From Herpomyces periplanetae (Eukaryota; Ascomycota; Laboulbeniomycetes; Herpomycetales; Herpomycetaceae), in NCBI GenBank assembly GCA_009733715.1, contig WMKJ01000028.1, forward strand, positions 1 through 64,000: a stretch of 64,000 nt of DNA, read 5' to 3'. The translations under genes and the position numbers were made by a program. Positions 46,915 through 57,802 of this stretch are shown piece after piece. The notes beneath the pieces were generated by a model. The model did not search any database. It was not told where the DNA came from and saw only the letters and a list, made by a program, of their open reading frames with translations. Every line of letters starts with the position of its first letter. The first letter of the stretch is position 1.

Positions 46915-48226
46915 CTAGCATATATGAGCAAGATTGGAAGATTGTTGGGTTAAATCGCTAACTTTTGGAACATTACCGTTACTAGTGGTTGCGGCGAGAG
47001 AAGATGAACTGGAAGATCCTCGAATGCGAATTTTAATGGAATCTCTTTCTGATGGTTCTCTCTTTAAAGACTTTTTCTTGCGAATGGATTTCGTTTCATC
47101 CTCATTATTATCACCATCATTATCCTCCATCATCATTACCATATTACTCTTATCCCGTCCTATACTCTCTTCACGACTTCGTTTTAACGCAGGACTAACC
47201 ACTCGGCTACTCTCCCGACTACTTAACGGGGTAGCTTGTCGTGTAGAAGAATTTCCCGTCATACGTGCCATAGCATTTCTACTACTTGCTCTTCCAGCGA
47301 TTCCTAAACATTTTTCCAAGTGTTGTGCAAACCTTGTAACTAACAAGCTTCGTTTACAATTGGGGCATGTATGCCATGGTATATAATGGGCGGGTTTTCC
47401 ACTACCAGCGCTTAACTTGGCCATGGCAGCCGCTGTAGCGGATGTTTGGCCCGTAGCTTGTCCTGTTGTTTGACAATCGGCATCGTCTGGACTGTTTGCA
47501 TCATCGCCTGTAAAACTTGCGGGTGTAGAATCCTTTTCTGTAATGGCTTGCTGCTGTTGTAATTGTTGTTGTTGCTTTAATTGTTCACGTTCCTTTTTGG
47601 TTTTGGCTGGATCGGTTGGAAAGGGATTACCGTAAATATCATGACCCGACATTTTGATAAAAGGATGCCGTGAGCACCACTGACTGGATTTTTTGAAATC
47701 GGGAATTCGTGCTCCTACACCTTGTAATGGGTATAATAACCGGGGTAGCTTGCATTGAACGCAATAAATTTCTTGTGTAGTCTGGAGGGAATTTCCAACC
47801 AGCGTAATCCGCCCATTTTCGTACACAGCCCCCGGCACAACTACTCGAATTTGTGGTGATTGCCCCGTTACATGATTGTTTTTAAGGGGGAATCCCGCTG
47901 ATGCTTCGCCATTACCGGAAACTGCAGAATTAGCAGCATTGAATGCCTGAACTGCAACGGAACTCATGTGCAAAAGTTTTTCATTCTGATGAATCGATAA
48001 GACTAAATCGTGAATAAGATTGTAAAGACAATCTTCAAATATACTTGTCATCTAGACAATCGTATATTATGTTAGTATAGAGCTCTGTTGGTTTATTGTA
48101 ATGCTCACAGGAAACTTCACGACTAATGAAGAAAAGGAATATAATTACCAGTCCTGCAATGGAACTTTTTGATACTTTAATGACTTGCCCGGTAGTTGTA
48201 CTTGATTCGTTTGTTAAATTATCCAT
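46915..48226 (-). CDS. SGF11: SGF11-like SAGA deubiquitinase-module subunit
   Basis: Sgf11 helps activate Ubp8, which removes ubiquitin from histone H2B in the SAGA coactivator. Two exons (48226-48149, 48051-46915) give 404 residues, much longer than yeast Sgf11 (99). After exon 1 an amphipathic helix (SIFEDCLYNLIHDLVLSIHQ) matches the Sgf11 N-terminal helix. The Sgf11 zinc finger is CPNCKRSLLVTRFAQHLEKC, followed by LGIAGRASSRNAMARM. Between them is a second Cys/His block (IYCVQCKLPRLLYP ... WCSRHPFIKMSGHDIYGNPF) that could bind another metal. The C-terminus is basic and Ser-rich. Exon 1 is modelled from a GTAATT donor and CTAG acceptor; the ATG at 48051 is an alternative start. Confidence 0.85.
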
Positions 48227-49698
48227 GATTGTGTAGTTTATTTGGGGAAATTTTGGATGCTAAGTTTCAAGAGGTTAGTAGTTCGAGGTGTGATAAAAAA
48301 AAGGAATGGGACAATGGCGGGAGAAAATTAATAAGGGCTGATTTTAAGATCTGGGAGTGTTAGAGTGGTTAGTTTAATGGTGTCGGTGTATAATATGCAG
48401 AAGAAGACTCAAATTGGTAATGAGATGAAGGCAGACATACGAAAAATGACGATGAAGTTTCTATGTTTTCAAGGGAACTTTTTCGGTGCAAGTTAAACAA
48501 AAGGTATAAGAGTTGAGCCAACCGTGGGATATAAAGTAATCGGAACGTTGATGGAGTAATTTGTACACGGTTAAGCTAGCTTATACGAATATTTGAGTAA
48601 ATAGACCTGTGAGAAGCGTGGTTCAAACCATTTTAATGGTGCGAAGGTATTTTTCAGTAAGGTATAGGGAGATTAGCATAGATGAGTACATGGATGAGTG
48701 AATGGATGAGAATGTATGATGATGGAAGAGATAATTGATAACCCGGGAACGTAACACACGAAATAAGTGGTAAATTTGACGTTAATGGATCAAATATCTT
48801 TTGTTAAACGAGGCATTTAGAGGTATAAAAAAGCCCCAAAAATTGTCAAAACCACACGCAATAGCAAGATGCTAAAAGGCCACCACTGCTTAACCTGTAA
48901 TATCCCATGGAAATCAATTAGATGCTCCCTTTACCCTAAGGTAGTCGAGCTGAAACTTGAAAAGGGAAAATGATACATGTAAGCGTAGCGCTTAATGAAC
49001 TATTCGGATAGTGAGTAGGACTTTTTACCCGACAGAAAACTTTTGTAGGATGAAATGTAGAGAAAAAGTGTTAGCAAGTATTATAAAATGAGCAATCCTT
49101 TGTCATATAACACGAGGACTTTATTCCCTAAGTGAGAAGTCTGCTGAACTTTATCATTACATTAACTTTGTGATATATTGTAAAAGTTTTCCAAAAATAC
49201 GGTGAGGCATTCAACTCGGCGAAAAATTTTCTTTCTGAAAAACTGACCAATTAAAACCGGATAAAAAGAAGTATGGAATCCACAGGGTCGTTGGACTTGA
49301 AGGAATTTGGGTGAAGAAGTTCTTCCCAGTAAGACCGGTAAAATTCACGTAAACGGATAGATTAACCTTTGAATACTCATACATTAATGGCCACTCGTGT
49401 ACACAAGTAGCAACATGTACACCTATGTTCCCCGACTTTGGTATAAGATGCACGCGTGCATAAGATTTCACCAACACAGCCGATAAAAACGAGTATAGCT
49501 TAATTCCATCACGTCCATTGCAAGCGTCCACTTCAAATACTCTCCTTTCCCGAATCATCTGACAATTCACCTGATATCCCGAAGAGTTCCGAAACTTCCC
49601 GGGTGGTACGGGCAGTAAATTTTCCGGATCCGAAATTCGACACCGAAGGAACACATTTCGGCCGCGATGTGGTTCGGGAAGTCATGTGGAAGGGGAAT
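48227..49698. other. Intergenic region with one orphan ORF
   Basis: From 48227 to 49200 there is nothing I can support. The stretch after it carries the uncertain ORF listed separately. Confidence 0.35.
49211..49654 (-). CDS. Orphan ORF downstream of POP1
   Basis: An open frame of about 150 codons lies on the minus strand after the POP1 stop. It lacks an ATG at its 5' end; the first in-frame Met is about 32 codons in. The translation looks protein-like (ERRVFEVDACNGRDGIKLYS, PLMYEYSKVNLSVYVNFTGL), but I recognise no family. It could be an exon of an unmodelled gene or chance. POP1 itself looks complete without it. Confidence 0.25.
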   Translation of the reverse strand: MFLRCRISDPENLLPVPPGKFRNSSGYQVNCQMIRERRVFEVDACNGRDGIKLYSFLSAVLVKSYARVHLIPKSGNIGVHVATCVHEWPLMYEYSKVNLSVYVNFTGLTGKNFFTQIPSSPTTLWIPYFFLSGFNWSVFQKENFSPS

Positions 49699-52371
49699 TT
49701 AGACAAGTTCCCAGGCGGCGAGTTTGCCGAACCGATGGTTTGGAGATTTGATTATACAAAGATTGCGATGAAGTTTTAGAAGGTTAGTGCCGGGACATGT
49801 GGATATTTGGGAAGTTGTAAAGGTATAAGAACCATTTTTCCATTTACATTTGTCCATTAACAGGCAACGATAAATTGAGCAATATCCTAAGCCAGAAGCC
49901 TGTCCAAGTTTAAGATTGAAATTTCCCGTTGTAACGTATCCCAATAAATCATCTTTATCGGGAATTGGGGGATATTTGGTATTCCTGGTTATATTACCTA
50001 TACTATCGGGAAATGGATTGTTTGTCGAAGATTTTTTCTTATGTATTAATTTAAGCCGATTATAAACTTTAAGCCATTCATTCCTCCATAAAATATCTTT
50101 GCTTGGTAAACGGTAAATCCTATCACAAATCCTAGGGACCCCACGATCTATCATTGTAATACGTATACACATAAATCCGTATACTAAATCCGGCTGAAAA
50201 ACAGGCTTGGAAAGTTTAAACGATCGAAACGCCATCAATGCTACATCCATGTTAATATGTCGACATATTGGTATTGCTTTTTGGTTTTTCATGTTGAATC
50301 CACCTGATCTATCGGGTCAGCATTTTCTCAAAGTTATCCTACTTCACTCTACTCTAACTTACCCGTTACACCATGGGAATTTTTTATTTCATCCGGAATA
50401 GATTCATGAAATATATTCCAGTTATTCCCTAAACCATCCCCAATTTCACTATCCGCTTTGCTTAATCTTGCCCATTCAATGCGTTTACCCGGGACTTGTT
50501 TCCTCCATTTCTCCCTACGAACTTCATTTTCATCTAACTCCCATTTATAACCTGCTTGAACCCCCGGAAAATCACCCGGATACCACGGAACCCCTCGCTC
50601 AAAGTATAATTGCCGATATTCATTAAGACCACCAAATCGCACTTGACCCGATTTTCGAACGTGAAACTTAATTAAACATTGCCATACTGGAAGTACAAAT
50701 TTAACGGGTAATAAAACCGTCCAAACTCGTTGTTGATTGGCCTTTCTATTACCGATTATCGAAGAATATATTATGATTGGAATATGAGAATCCGTTTCCA
50801 ATCGTTTAACTTCCTCACCGGGTAAAGCCTTAAATTTTCGATAATCAATTACTTTCTGTTTAACGGGACGTTGTCGTAATTTTCGATAATTAAACAATCC
50901 CGAAGGCTTAATTAAATTGTCAACTTGCCATGTTTTTACCCAATCTTGATTATGGTCAAGGGCTGAGTCTGCTTCCATTTGGCATTGACGAAATGGGTAA
51001 TGAAGTCTTGGGTCAACAGCGTTAAAACAGATTAAAGCATCATTTGGAAAGCTAGTCGAACTTTCCTTCATTTCTCCCATATGTTGCCATATATTGATTA
51101 GGGAGTCCGAAGTACAATTTGTACAGTTTGAACCTGTTTGTAGACAATTTGACCAAGGTTTCAATATTTTTGTAAGAGCTAATAAAGCACTGGGGCCCGT
51201 TATCTCTATACTGCCAACTCTGTGGCGTAAATCTTCCACTTTGACCGATGGTTTTTGTACATTTGCCGCTCGAACAATTTGACCCCAAACCTCGAACAGA
51301 GCGGAGGGATGAACGCGTAGTAGTAGTTTACGCTTGATAATACTTCGTTGGGAAGACACGGTACGCTTTGAAAGTTTTTTGTGACACCATATAATGTGTA
51401 CAGGAGCAATGGCATGCAATGGTTTAACCTGACGTTTGAACAACCATGTGTTCCACACTCTACTACCTTGTAACCAAGCGGATTTGTTTGGATCGGAAAA
51501 TCCTTCATTGTAATCCAAATTAACGGAAAGGTCACGTAAAAGTCCAATTATATTAATCTCACGACCTTCTAAGCGGATAGTGCTCATATAACTCATATCC
51601 CACATTATACAGCCGGAGTTTGTGAAAGCTCTGTGGGTAGATCGATAACATTTCATAGAGGGTGTTAACGGAAGGGAAAACCCCCAGATAGGATGAGAGG
51701 GTGATGTCATGCGGGCACGTTTGGCATGAAATAGGTGGGTAGGCAGCCATAGTTTAGATTTTTGACGTTTGCGAAACTTTGAGGGGGGTAGATCGGGGGA
51801 GCATAATGTGTATGGAGGTCTTTTATTTTGCTTCGGAGCCGAACGTTTAGGAGAATCGTTGGAATTTTTAATGGATGGAGTAGATTGTGAGAAGAGCGTA
51901 TGGGGGGATTTGGGTTTTTTTTGGGCGCTTATGAATAAGCGCAATCTTTGACGAGGAGTTGGTCTCTTGTGGGAAGAAGGATTTTTTTTAACGTTGTCAA
52001 TTTTCATCTAGGGAATAAGTTAGCATGGAGAAGGATAAATTTAATCAAGGAAAAAGGCATACTTCACGTAGAGCGCGGGCACGGTATTTACGGGGGATTC
52101 GCTTTACATTGTGACTTGCAGTGCGACGTCTTAGCTCACGGGGAAGTTCTTGAAAAGCACGAGAGCTTGAGGCATTTTTAGCTTGATGTAAAGCAGAATG
52201 AAGAGCGGTGATTTCAAACTGTCGGGCTTTGACGAATTTTTGGACGTCAATTGCACCATCTTTGAAGGCATTTGCCGTAGTTTGGACGGCAATGTGACGG
52301 AAGTGTTTTATTTTTGCGCGTTTGCGTTCACGGGAAACATTTTGATTTGAAGAGGATCTTTTTGATGCCAT
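49699..52371 (-). CDS. POP1: RNase P/MRP protein subunit Pop1
   Basis: This is the largest protein subunit of RNase P (tRNA 5' processing) and RNase MRP (rRNA processing), acting in nucleus and nucleolus. Three exons (52371-52063, 52007-50363, 50303-49699) give 852 residues. The Pop1 N-terminal signature is RAFQELPRELRRRTASHNVK, then IPRKYRARALREM across the first splice. Basic stretches follow (RQRLRLFISAQKK). The POPLD-like region contains LLPVKFVLPVWQCLI, GVPWYPGDFPG and, in exon 3, GYVTTGNFNLKLGQASGLGY. Exon 2 ends in phase 1 (ACG G) at GTAAGT and joins GT GGA TTC, restoring one frame. Confidence 0.93.
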
Positions 52372-54454
52372 ATACACTAACCAAAGTTTAGAATGAAGGG
52401 TGTAAGTGTATAAGGAATTTTAATCGGGATAAGTAGTGAAACATACATCATGTGTATGGAGAATTATTGCGGGAAGTTTAACTTGAGGAACGTAGAAAAT
52501 TTGACCCATGTCAAGCAAGATAAAATGGTAGTTCAGAGTGGGCGATATTCAATGTATAGCTTATATAATCAGAAGACTGGCAGAAAGAAGGGAGGAGGAG
52601 CTGGTAGTGGGGGAATTTGATTATTATTTTACTGGATGGGGAGATTTTGGAGGATTGTCGATGGGTGTGAAGTCAAGGGGAAGGGGAAAAGTAGGGAAAA
52701 GTTTCAACAATGTAATATTTAATATTTAAGGGTACAAATGGGCAAAGATGGGGACGGTGGGAGGAGGATAAGTTGATGAAAGATAAAAAATATGGTCATA
52801 TAGTATACAATGGAAAAGTTGGTAGAGTAATGAATATAAGATTGAAGAAGTGGTAAGGGATGAATTAAGGGAAGGTATAGAATTAATATGATATGTATAT
52901 GAAGAAGATGTGTATGGAGGGAAGGGGGAAGTAAAGAAGTGGGTGTGGGTGTAGGTGTGGATGTGGGTGTGGGCTTAGATGGAGGTATGAAAGGGATGAA
53001 TGGAATGGGAAAATTACGTGATAGATGTCAATTTGAATGTTAATATAATATTTGACAAATTTCACCAAGAATTAGATGATGAGTATATACGGTAAATAGG
53101 GAGCAAATTAGTATAGTTTATAGAGTAGAGAGAGATAGCCATCAATACTGGTACTGGGGGTGATTGTAAGGGCAAAGTATAGCTGAAGCGACATTTTAAA
53201 CCTAAGAATGGAGGAGGATAAGGATTTGAACAAGGTCATTAGAAACGCTACAGGAACTGGCACTGGAACTCAGACCAGAACTAACAACAAAATCTTCTTT
53301 ATTCTCCCCTCTCCTAGTAAATCCTCCCCAGCGCAACATCCACTCCTTAAAACCAACACGTGACTTTGCACGTGTCCCATCCTGCCCAAAACACTCCAAA
53401 GAAGTGTGGCTCACCGGGAGGGGGGAAGAGGGGAAGAGGGGAGGGCGAACTTGGTTTGAGAGTGTTGCTGGAGGACGACACTCCGGGTCTACATACCACA
53501 GCACGGAAACTCTTTGGGGAAGTGTTTGGTCACGTGAAATGGAGTAATGGGAGTGGAGGATTTGATTTTTGGGGGGGAAGAGTGCTTGGGATTTGGCGAG
53601 GATAGACTTGTATGTATATACACGTATCTACACACGTATCTACATATACATTCTGCTGCTCTTTCTCTCTCTCTCTCTCTTTTGTTCCCACTCCAATACG
53701 CGCTCACTTCCACTTATATACCCACAAATTCATTCATCCTTCAATCCATCTTCATTCTCTCACTTCCTCCCCGTCCCTTACTTTAATACATCTCCATTTG
53801 TAGTTTTGTCAATTTCAACATTTTGGTTGTTTTTGTTTTGATCTTTTCCCTTTGAACAAATCTTCTCCCCCCCCCCCTCCCCTCTCCCCCCCATATATCC
53901 TTGTCTTCGCTTACTTGGAATTATAATGTTATTCGCTTTTTGTTCCCTTTATATACACTTTCCTTAGAATTTTCAAAACTCCTCGTCTACCTACCCATCC
54001 CTCCCTCTACTTACTTTTATCTGCCAAGTTTTCCTCGGTAATTTCGGCTCGTTTAACCCACCCCTTCTGCTCCACTCTTGTTTGTCGATTACCATAATAA
54101 TCCTGTTAACCGTTTATCATCCCGTGAAACTGGTGTCCTGGCATTGGTATTTAAACCTTTCGTACCCTGCATGCGTAAACATTGAGTTTACTCGGAAAAT
54201 TACTTTTTAAATTTCACCCCCTTCATGATTTTGCCTTCGGTTTGTCTTGTTTCTCATTGAATAATTATCCTCCAACTTTATCCCTTAAATCGCTTCCCTT
54301 CTCCATCCCTCCAAGCGATTCACCCCCTCCCCCCCCTCCCTCCTCCCCCCTCCGGTCAGGATCATTATTTCTCCGGACCTCCCGACAAGATTCTTTTTAT
54401 CAACTTTAGTATCCGGCAAAAGTTTTAACACTTAATATTCAATTGATAGTGGAA
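52372..54454. promoter_or_regulatory. 2.1-kb divergent POP1/DBF2 intergenic region
   Basis: No ORF is convincing. It carries a GGGTGT repeat (52940-52974), a pair of CACGTG sites in inverted repeat (53356-53375), TCACGTGA (53530-53537), a (TC)n run (53661-53681) and long C-rich tracts (53868-53892, 54320-54352). The last kilobase is CT-rich on the plus strand, as before other genes here. Confidence 0.5.
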
Positions 54455-56602
54455 ATGTCGAATGAAAATATCACCTTTTCTTCCAATGACTATCAGAACA
54501 ATGAAAATTTACTTCTTCCTTCCTCCCTTAATTTTCCTACCACCATGGCAAATAATTCACTCGATCGTCCTATCACTCCACTACAAGGAAATACTTGTTT
54601 ACAAACTTCCAGCTTCTCTGGCTCAGGTATCAGGCAAAAAGGTGGCTTCTTGTCCCCTGCCGAAACTCCCCAAGGCAGTCCAAGCAAAAGACTTCAACCC
54701 CCCGGCTCCTATGATCTCGCAGGCGTTTTTGATCAAACTATGAAATTATTGCCATTGAGCACCAATACACCCCCCTCTCCCAGTAAATCCACCCCTTGGC
54801 TACCCCAATCCTCCATTAATACTAGTTCACCGGAAAATTCTACTGAACGAACTCCCCATTCCACAAGTTCCCCAACCAGTGCTTTATCCGGAAGTCCAAC
54901 TCGTGTCACCAACAAAGAAAATGCCCCCTTCATTCCTCGATTTCCCCCCATAAAGGAACACGGCTTTCAAGGACCTACTGCTTCCACCAAAAAAGAATTC
55001 TACCATAAAACTCGTGATGCTTTGGATTTCCGTCGTGGTATTGCTGCTTCTAAATCTGGTATAGGTGGTCTCTCTCCGGATGAATTAATCTTACTCCAGA
55101 AACCTTCCGTGCGACGCTTAGCCAACGTTACACAACTTTACTTTTTAGACTATTATTATGATTTACTTAACTATATACACACGCGAAAAAAGCGTTTAGC
55201 CCAGTTCGAAGCTGAAAATCCCCCCCCTCCTGCCACGCCTCAAGATGTTTACAGTCGTAATTTAACTCAATACTTGGGAAGAGAACGTGCCAATCTTCGA
55301 AAACGTCGAACTCGCCTTCGCCACGGTGATTTTCACATTTTAACCCAAGTCGGTCAAGGCGGTTACGGCCAAGTTTACCTAGCCCAGAAAAAAGATACTC
55401 GAGAAGTCTGTGCCCTGAAAGTCATGAGCAAAAAGTTACTCTTTAAACTCGATGAAGTTCGTCATGTGCTAACCGAACGTGATATATTAACTTCTGCTAA
55501 AAGTGAATGGCTCGTTAGGCTGTTATACGCCTTTCAAGATGAAACAAACATTTATCTAGCCATGGAATATGTCCCTGGTGGTGATTTTCGAACCTTACTC
55601 AACAACACCGGCGTTCTTCACAACCGTCTTGCTCGCTTTTACATATCCGAAATGTTCCAATGCGTAGATGCTTTGCACCAATTGGGTTACATTCACCGCG
55701 ATCTTAAACCGGAAAATTTTCTCATCGATGGCAGTGGCCATGTCAAACTAACAGACTTCGGCTTAGCCGCCGGTTTTATTGCCCCCGGAAAAATTGAGTC
55801 GATGCGAATCAAGTTAGAATCTGTAGGAGATATACCCATAAAATTCGCGAGACCCATGGAAGAGCGTACTGTTGCCGAACGTCGTAACGGCTATCGTTCC
55901 TTACGAGAAAGAGATGTTAACTACGCTAAAAGCATCGTTGGATCTCCCGATTATATGGCTCCGGAGGTTTTAAGAGGTGAAGAGTACGACTTTACCGTCG
56001 ACTACTGGAGTTTGGGATGTATGCTCTTCGAAGCCTTAGCAGGATTTCCCCCCTTTGCCGGTTCTACTGTTGAAGAAACCTGGCAAAATCTCAAACATTG
56101 GAAACAAGTCTTAAAGAAGCCAGTATACGAAGATCAAAATTACTTCCTTAGCCATCGGACTTGGAACTTAATTACTCGACTCGTTGCATCGAAAGATTCC
56201 AGATTTCGCGGTATCAATGAAATACGTAGCCATGCTTACTTCGCTGAAGTTGACTGGGCTCGTTTAAAGGAACAACGTGCTCCATTTGTTCCCGAGCTTG
56301 ATTCCGAGACTGATGCTGGTTACTTTGACGACTTTAGTAGTGAAGCTGATATGGCTAAGTATAAAGAAGTTCATGAAAAACAAATGGCCTTAGAAAAAAT
56401 GGCTGAACGTGACGAAAAAATGAGTAAAAGTCTCTTCGTCGGTTTCACATTTAGGTATGTATACTACCCTTCCATACCATTTTTCAAAAAGTCACCTAAC
56501 TTCATTAGGCATCGTAAGACAGCTACGGACGAAAATGGCAAACCACAGAGTCCTCGAAAACCTCTTCCCACGTCCGATGGCTCATTTGGAACAACGTTTT
56601 AG
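54455..56602 (+). CDS. DBF2: Dbf2/Sid2-type NDR kinase
   Basis: This AGC-family kinase of the mitotic exit or septation network works with a Mob1 coactivator. Exons 54455-56454 and 56509-56602 give 697 residues. A Ser/Pro-rich N-terminus precedes the Mob-binding region (VRRLANVTQLYFLDYYYDLL). Kinase motifs are GQGGYGQVYLAQ, the Lys in CALKVMSKK, YIHRDLKPENFL, LTDFGLAAG and the activation loop YAKSIVGSPDYMAPEV. An insert between subdomains VII and VIII (IESMRIKLESVGDIPIKF) is typical of this group. The C-terminal hydrophobic motif is LFVGFTFR. A 54-nt intron interrupts the codon after it; splicing gives FTFRHRK, matching the family. The intron has no stop and keeps frame. I chose the ATG at 54455. 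Confidence 0.95.
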   Translation: MSNENITFSSNDYQNNENLLLPSSLNFPTTMANNSLDRPITPLQGNTCLQTSSFSGSGIRQKGGFLSPAETPQGSPSKRLQPPGSYDLAGVFDQTMKLLPLSTNTPPSPSKSTPWLPQSSINTSSPENSTERTPHSTSSPTSALSGSPTRVTNKENAPFIPRFPPIKEHGFQGPTASTKKEFYHKTRDALDFRRGIAASKSGIGGLSPDELILLQKPSVRRLANVTQLYFLDYYYDLLNYIHTRKKRLAQFEAENPPPPATPQDVYSRNLTQYLGRERANLRKRRTRLRHGDFHILTQVGQGGYGQVYLAQKKDTREVCALKVMSKKLLFKLDEVRHVLTERDILTSAKSEWLVRLLYAFQDETNIYLAMEYVPGGDFRTLLNNTGVLHNRLARFYISEMFQCVDALHQLGYIHRDLKPENFLIDGSGHVKLTDFGLAAGFIAPGKIESMRIKLESVGDIPIKFARPMEERTVAERRNGYRSLRERDVNYAKSIVGSPDYMAPEVLRGEEYDFTVDYWSLGCMLFEALAGFPPFAGSTVEETWQNLKHWKQVLKKPVYEDQNYFLSHRTWNLITRLVASKDSRFRGINEIRSHAYFAEVDWARLKEQRAPFVPELDSETDAGYFDDFSSEADMAKYKEVHEKQMALEKMAERDEKMSKSLFVGFTFRYVYYPSIPFFKKSPNFIRHRKTATDENGKPQSPRKPLPTSDGSFGTTF

Positions 56603-56877
56603 TCCGTACCGGTAAATACCGTGTTGTATTAAATTAACAGTTGATATTATCGCGCTTTACCCTGTACCATTGCGCAATTATTTTACGTTCCATTAACCCA
56701 ACAATACATTTCCTCTCTATTCAGGAACTCTTTAAATGTAAGTTTATCTATCCTCAGATACACCTCCGAGCTTCCGTTCAACGTATTCACGATTAGTTCA
56801 AGTTTATTCATATTCATCTGTATCGATAGAATGCTGTGAGCATGTCATCATGTCAACTGTCCAGACTCATACTCAAT

Positions 56878-57534
56878 TTATTCCGTTACCCGTTCACTCA
56901 TTTTCATACGAACGGCCGCCGGAATAAATTGTGTAGCCTCTTTTCGTAAATCGCGTAACGCAGGAGCTGCTTCGTACACGGTTTTAACCGGCACACATGT
57001 AGAGTTTTGTTCAATGGTTGATTGTACTCTAGAAGAATTAATAGACTTTTTCCGGTACGGTGGGGGCATATTTTCTACATCCAAAGGCATAGGAATATTT
57101 TTGGCTTCCTCATCAGTGTCACTAGATGAATACTCTTCACGTCGAACGCTATAATCACGGACAGTTCCACCAGTTCTCTGGTCCGTACATGGTCGTTTTG
57201 CAGTGTTAGATCCAGGTGTAACCGTTGAAGCTTCCGCACCAGTATCCGATGTCAGTTTACGCTTAGCGCTATAAATTAACGATATTTCCCGTTCTAAGCG
57301 ATTTATTTCCTCTTGATCACGCGGCTTAAATTGAAACTTTTGTGGATCAGCTTCACATTGCTCACGTAGCCGCTTTAACTCATCCAATCTACGCTCTAAA
57401 CGTCCAGGATTTCGCGTCGCTAATCTCTCTTCGCGTAAAGCCAGTTGTTGCGCTTTTGCCCGCTTTAATGCCTTGGCCTTTTCTGCCCGATGGTGAGCCA
57501 GTACCGGATTAACACTTCGTTTCGTTCTATCCAT
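56878..57534 (-). CDS. WBP11-like splicing factor
   Basis: A single exon encodes 218 residues. The N-terminus RTKRSVNPVLAHHRAEKAKA, with a long charged coiled coil (LRERLDELKRL-like heptads), resembles the WW-domain-binding protein 11 (WBP11/Npw38BP) N-terminal domain, found in spliceosome-associated proteins. It ends with LRKEATQFIPAAVRMK, a motif found near the C-terminus of those proteins. The PMPLDVENMPPPYRKK segment is a possible proline-type ligand for WW or GYF domains. An in-frame ATG 10 codons upstream (57564) is possible, but the family start fits 57534. It is divergent from UFD1 and convergent with DBF2. Confidence 0.8.
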   Translation of the reverse strand: MDRTKRSVNPVLAHHRAEKAKALKRAKAQQLALREERLATRNPGRLERRLDELKRLREQCEADPQKFQFKPRDQEEINRLEREISLIYSAKRKLTSDTGAEASTVTPGSNTAKRPCTDQRTGGTVRDYSVRREEYSSSDTDEEAKNIPMPLDVENMPPPYRKKSINSSRVQSTIEQNSTCVPVKTVYEAAPALRDLRKEATQFIPAAVRMKMSERVTE

Positions 57535-57802
57535 GGTATATATACATATATGCTGAATTAACATCCACTTCGACTTTCAATAGTATCCCCACACCCACAT
57601 AACAAATTTAATCATTTATCTTTCAACTATCCCCAAACCTGCAAATTCCCCTCATCCTAAACTGCCAATTCCTCTCACGGATAAACAAACATCCGCAGAG
57701 GATCACGTGATCCAGGAGGATATTTGTTGGTGATGAGTAGACGGTGAAGGTGTTGATGAAGAGGTTTTTTGATCGTTGGTTAGTGTATATTTAATTATTA
57801 AA
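57535..57802. promoter_or_regulatory. Bidirectional WBP11-like/UFD1 promoter with 14-bp palindrome
   Basis: These 268 bases between divergent starts contain GGATCACGTGATCC (57700-57713), a perfect 14-bp palindrome centred on CACGTG, about 90 bases before the UFD1 ATG. Confidence 0.6.

Noticed and set aside
48618-48640. GGTTCAAACC resembling a tRNA T arm
   Set aside because: The flanking bases do not pair as a T stem and no acceptor arm is found.
49211-49654. A fourth exon of POP1
   Set aside because: Exon 3 already contains the conserved C-terminal POP1 block and ends in a stop, so no further exon is needed.
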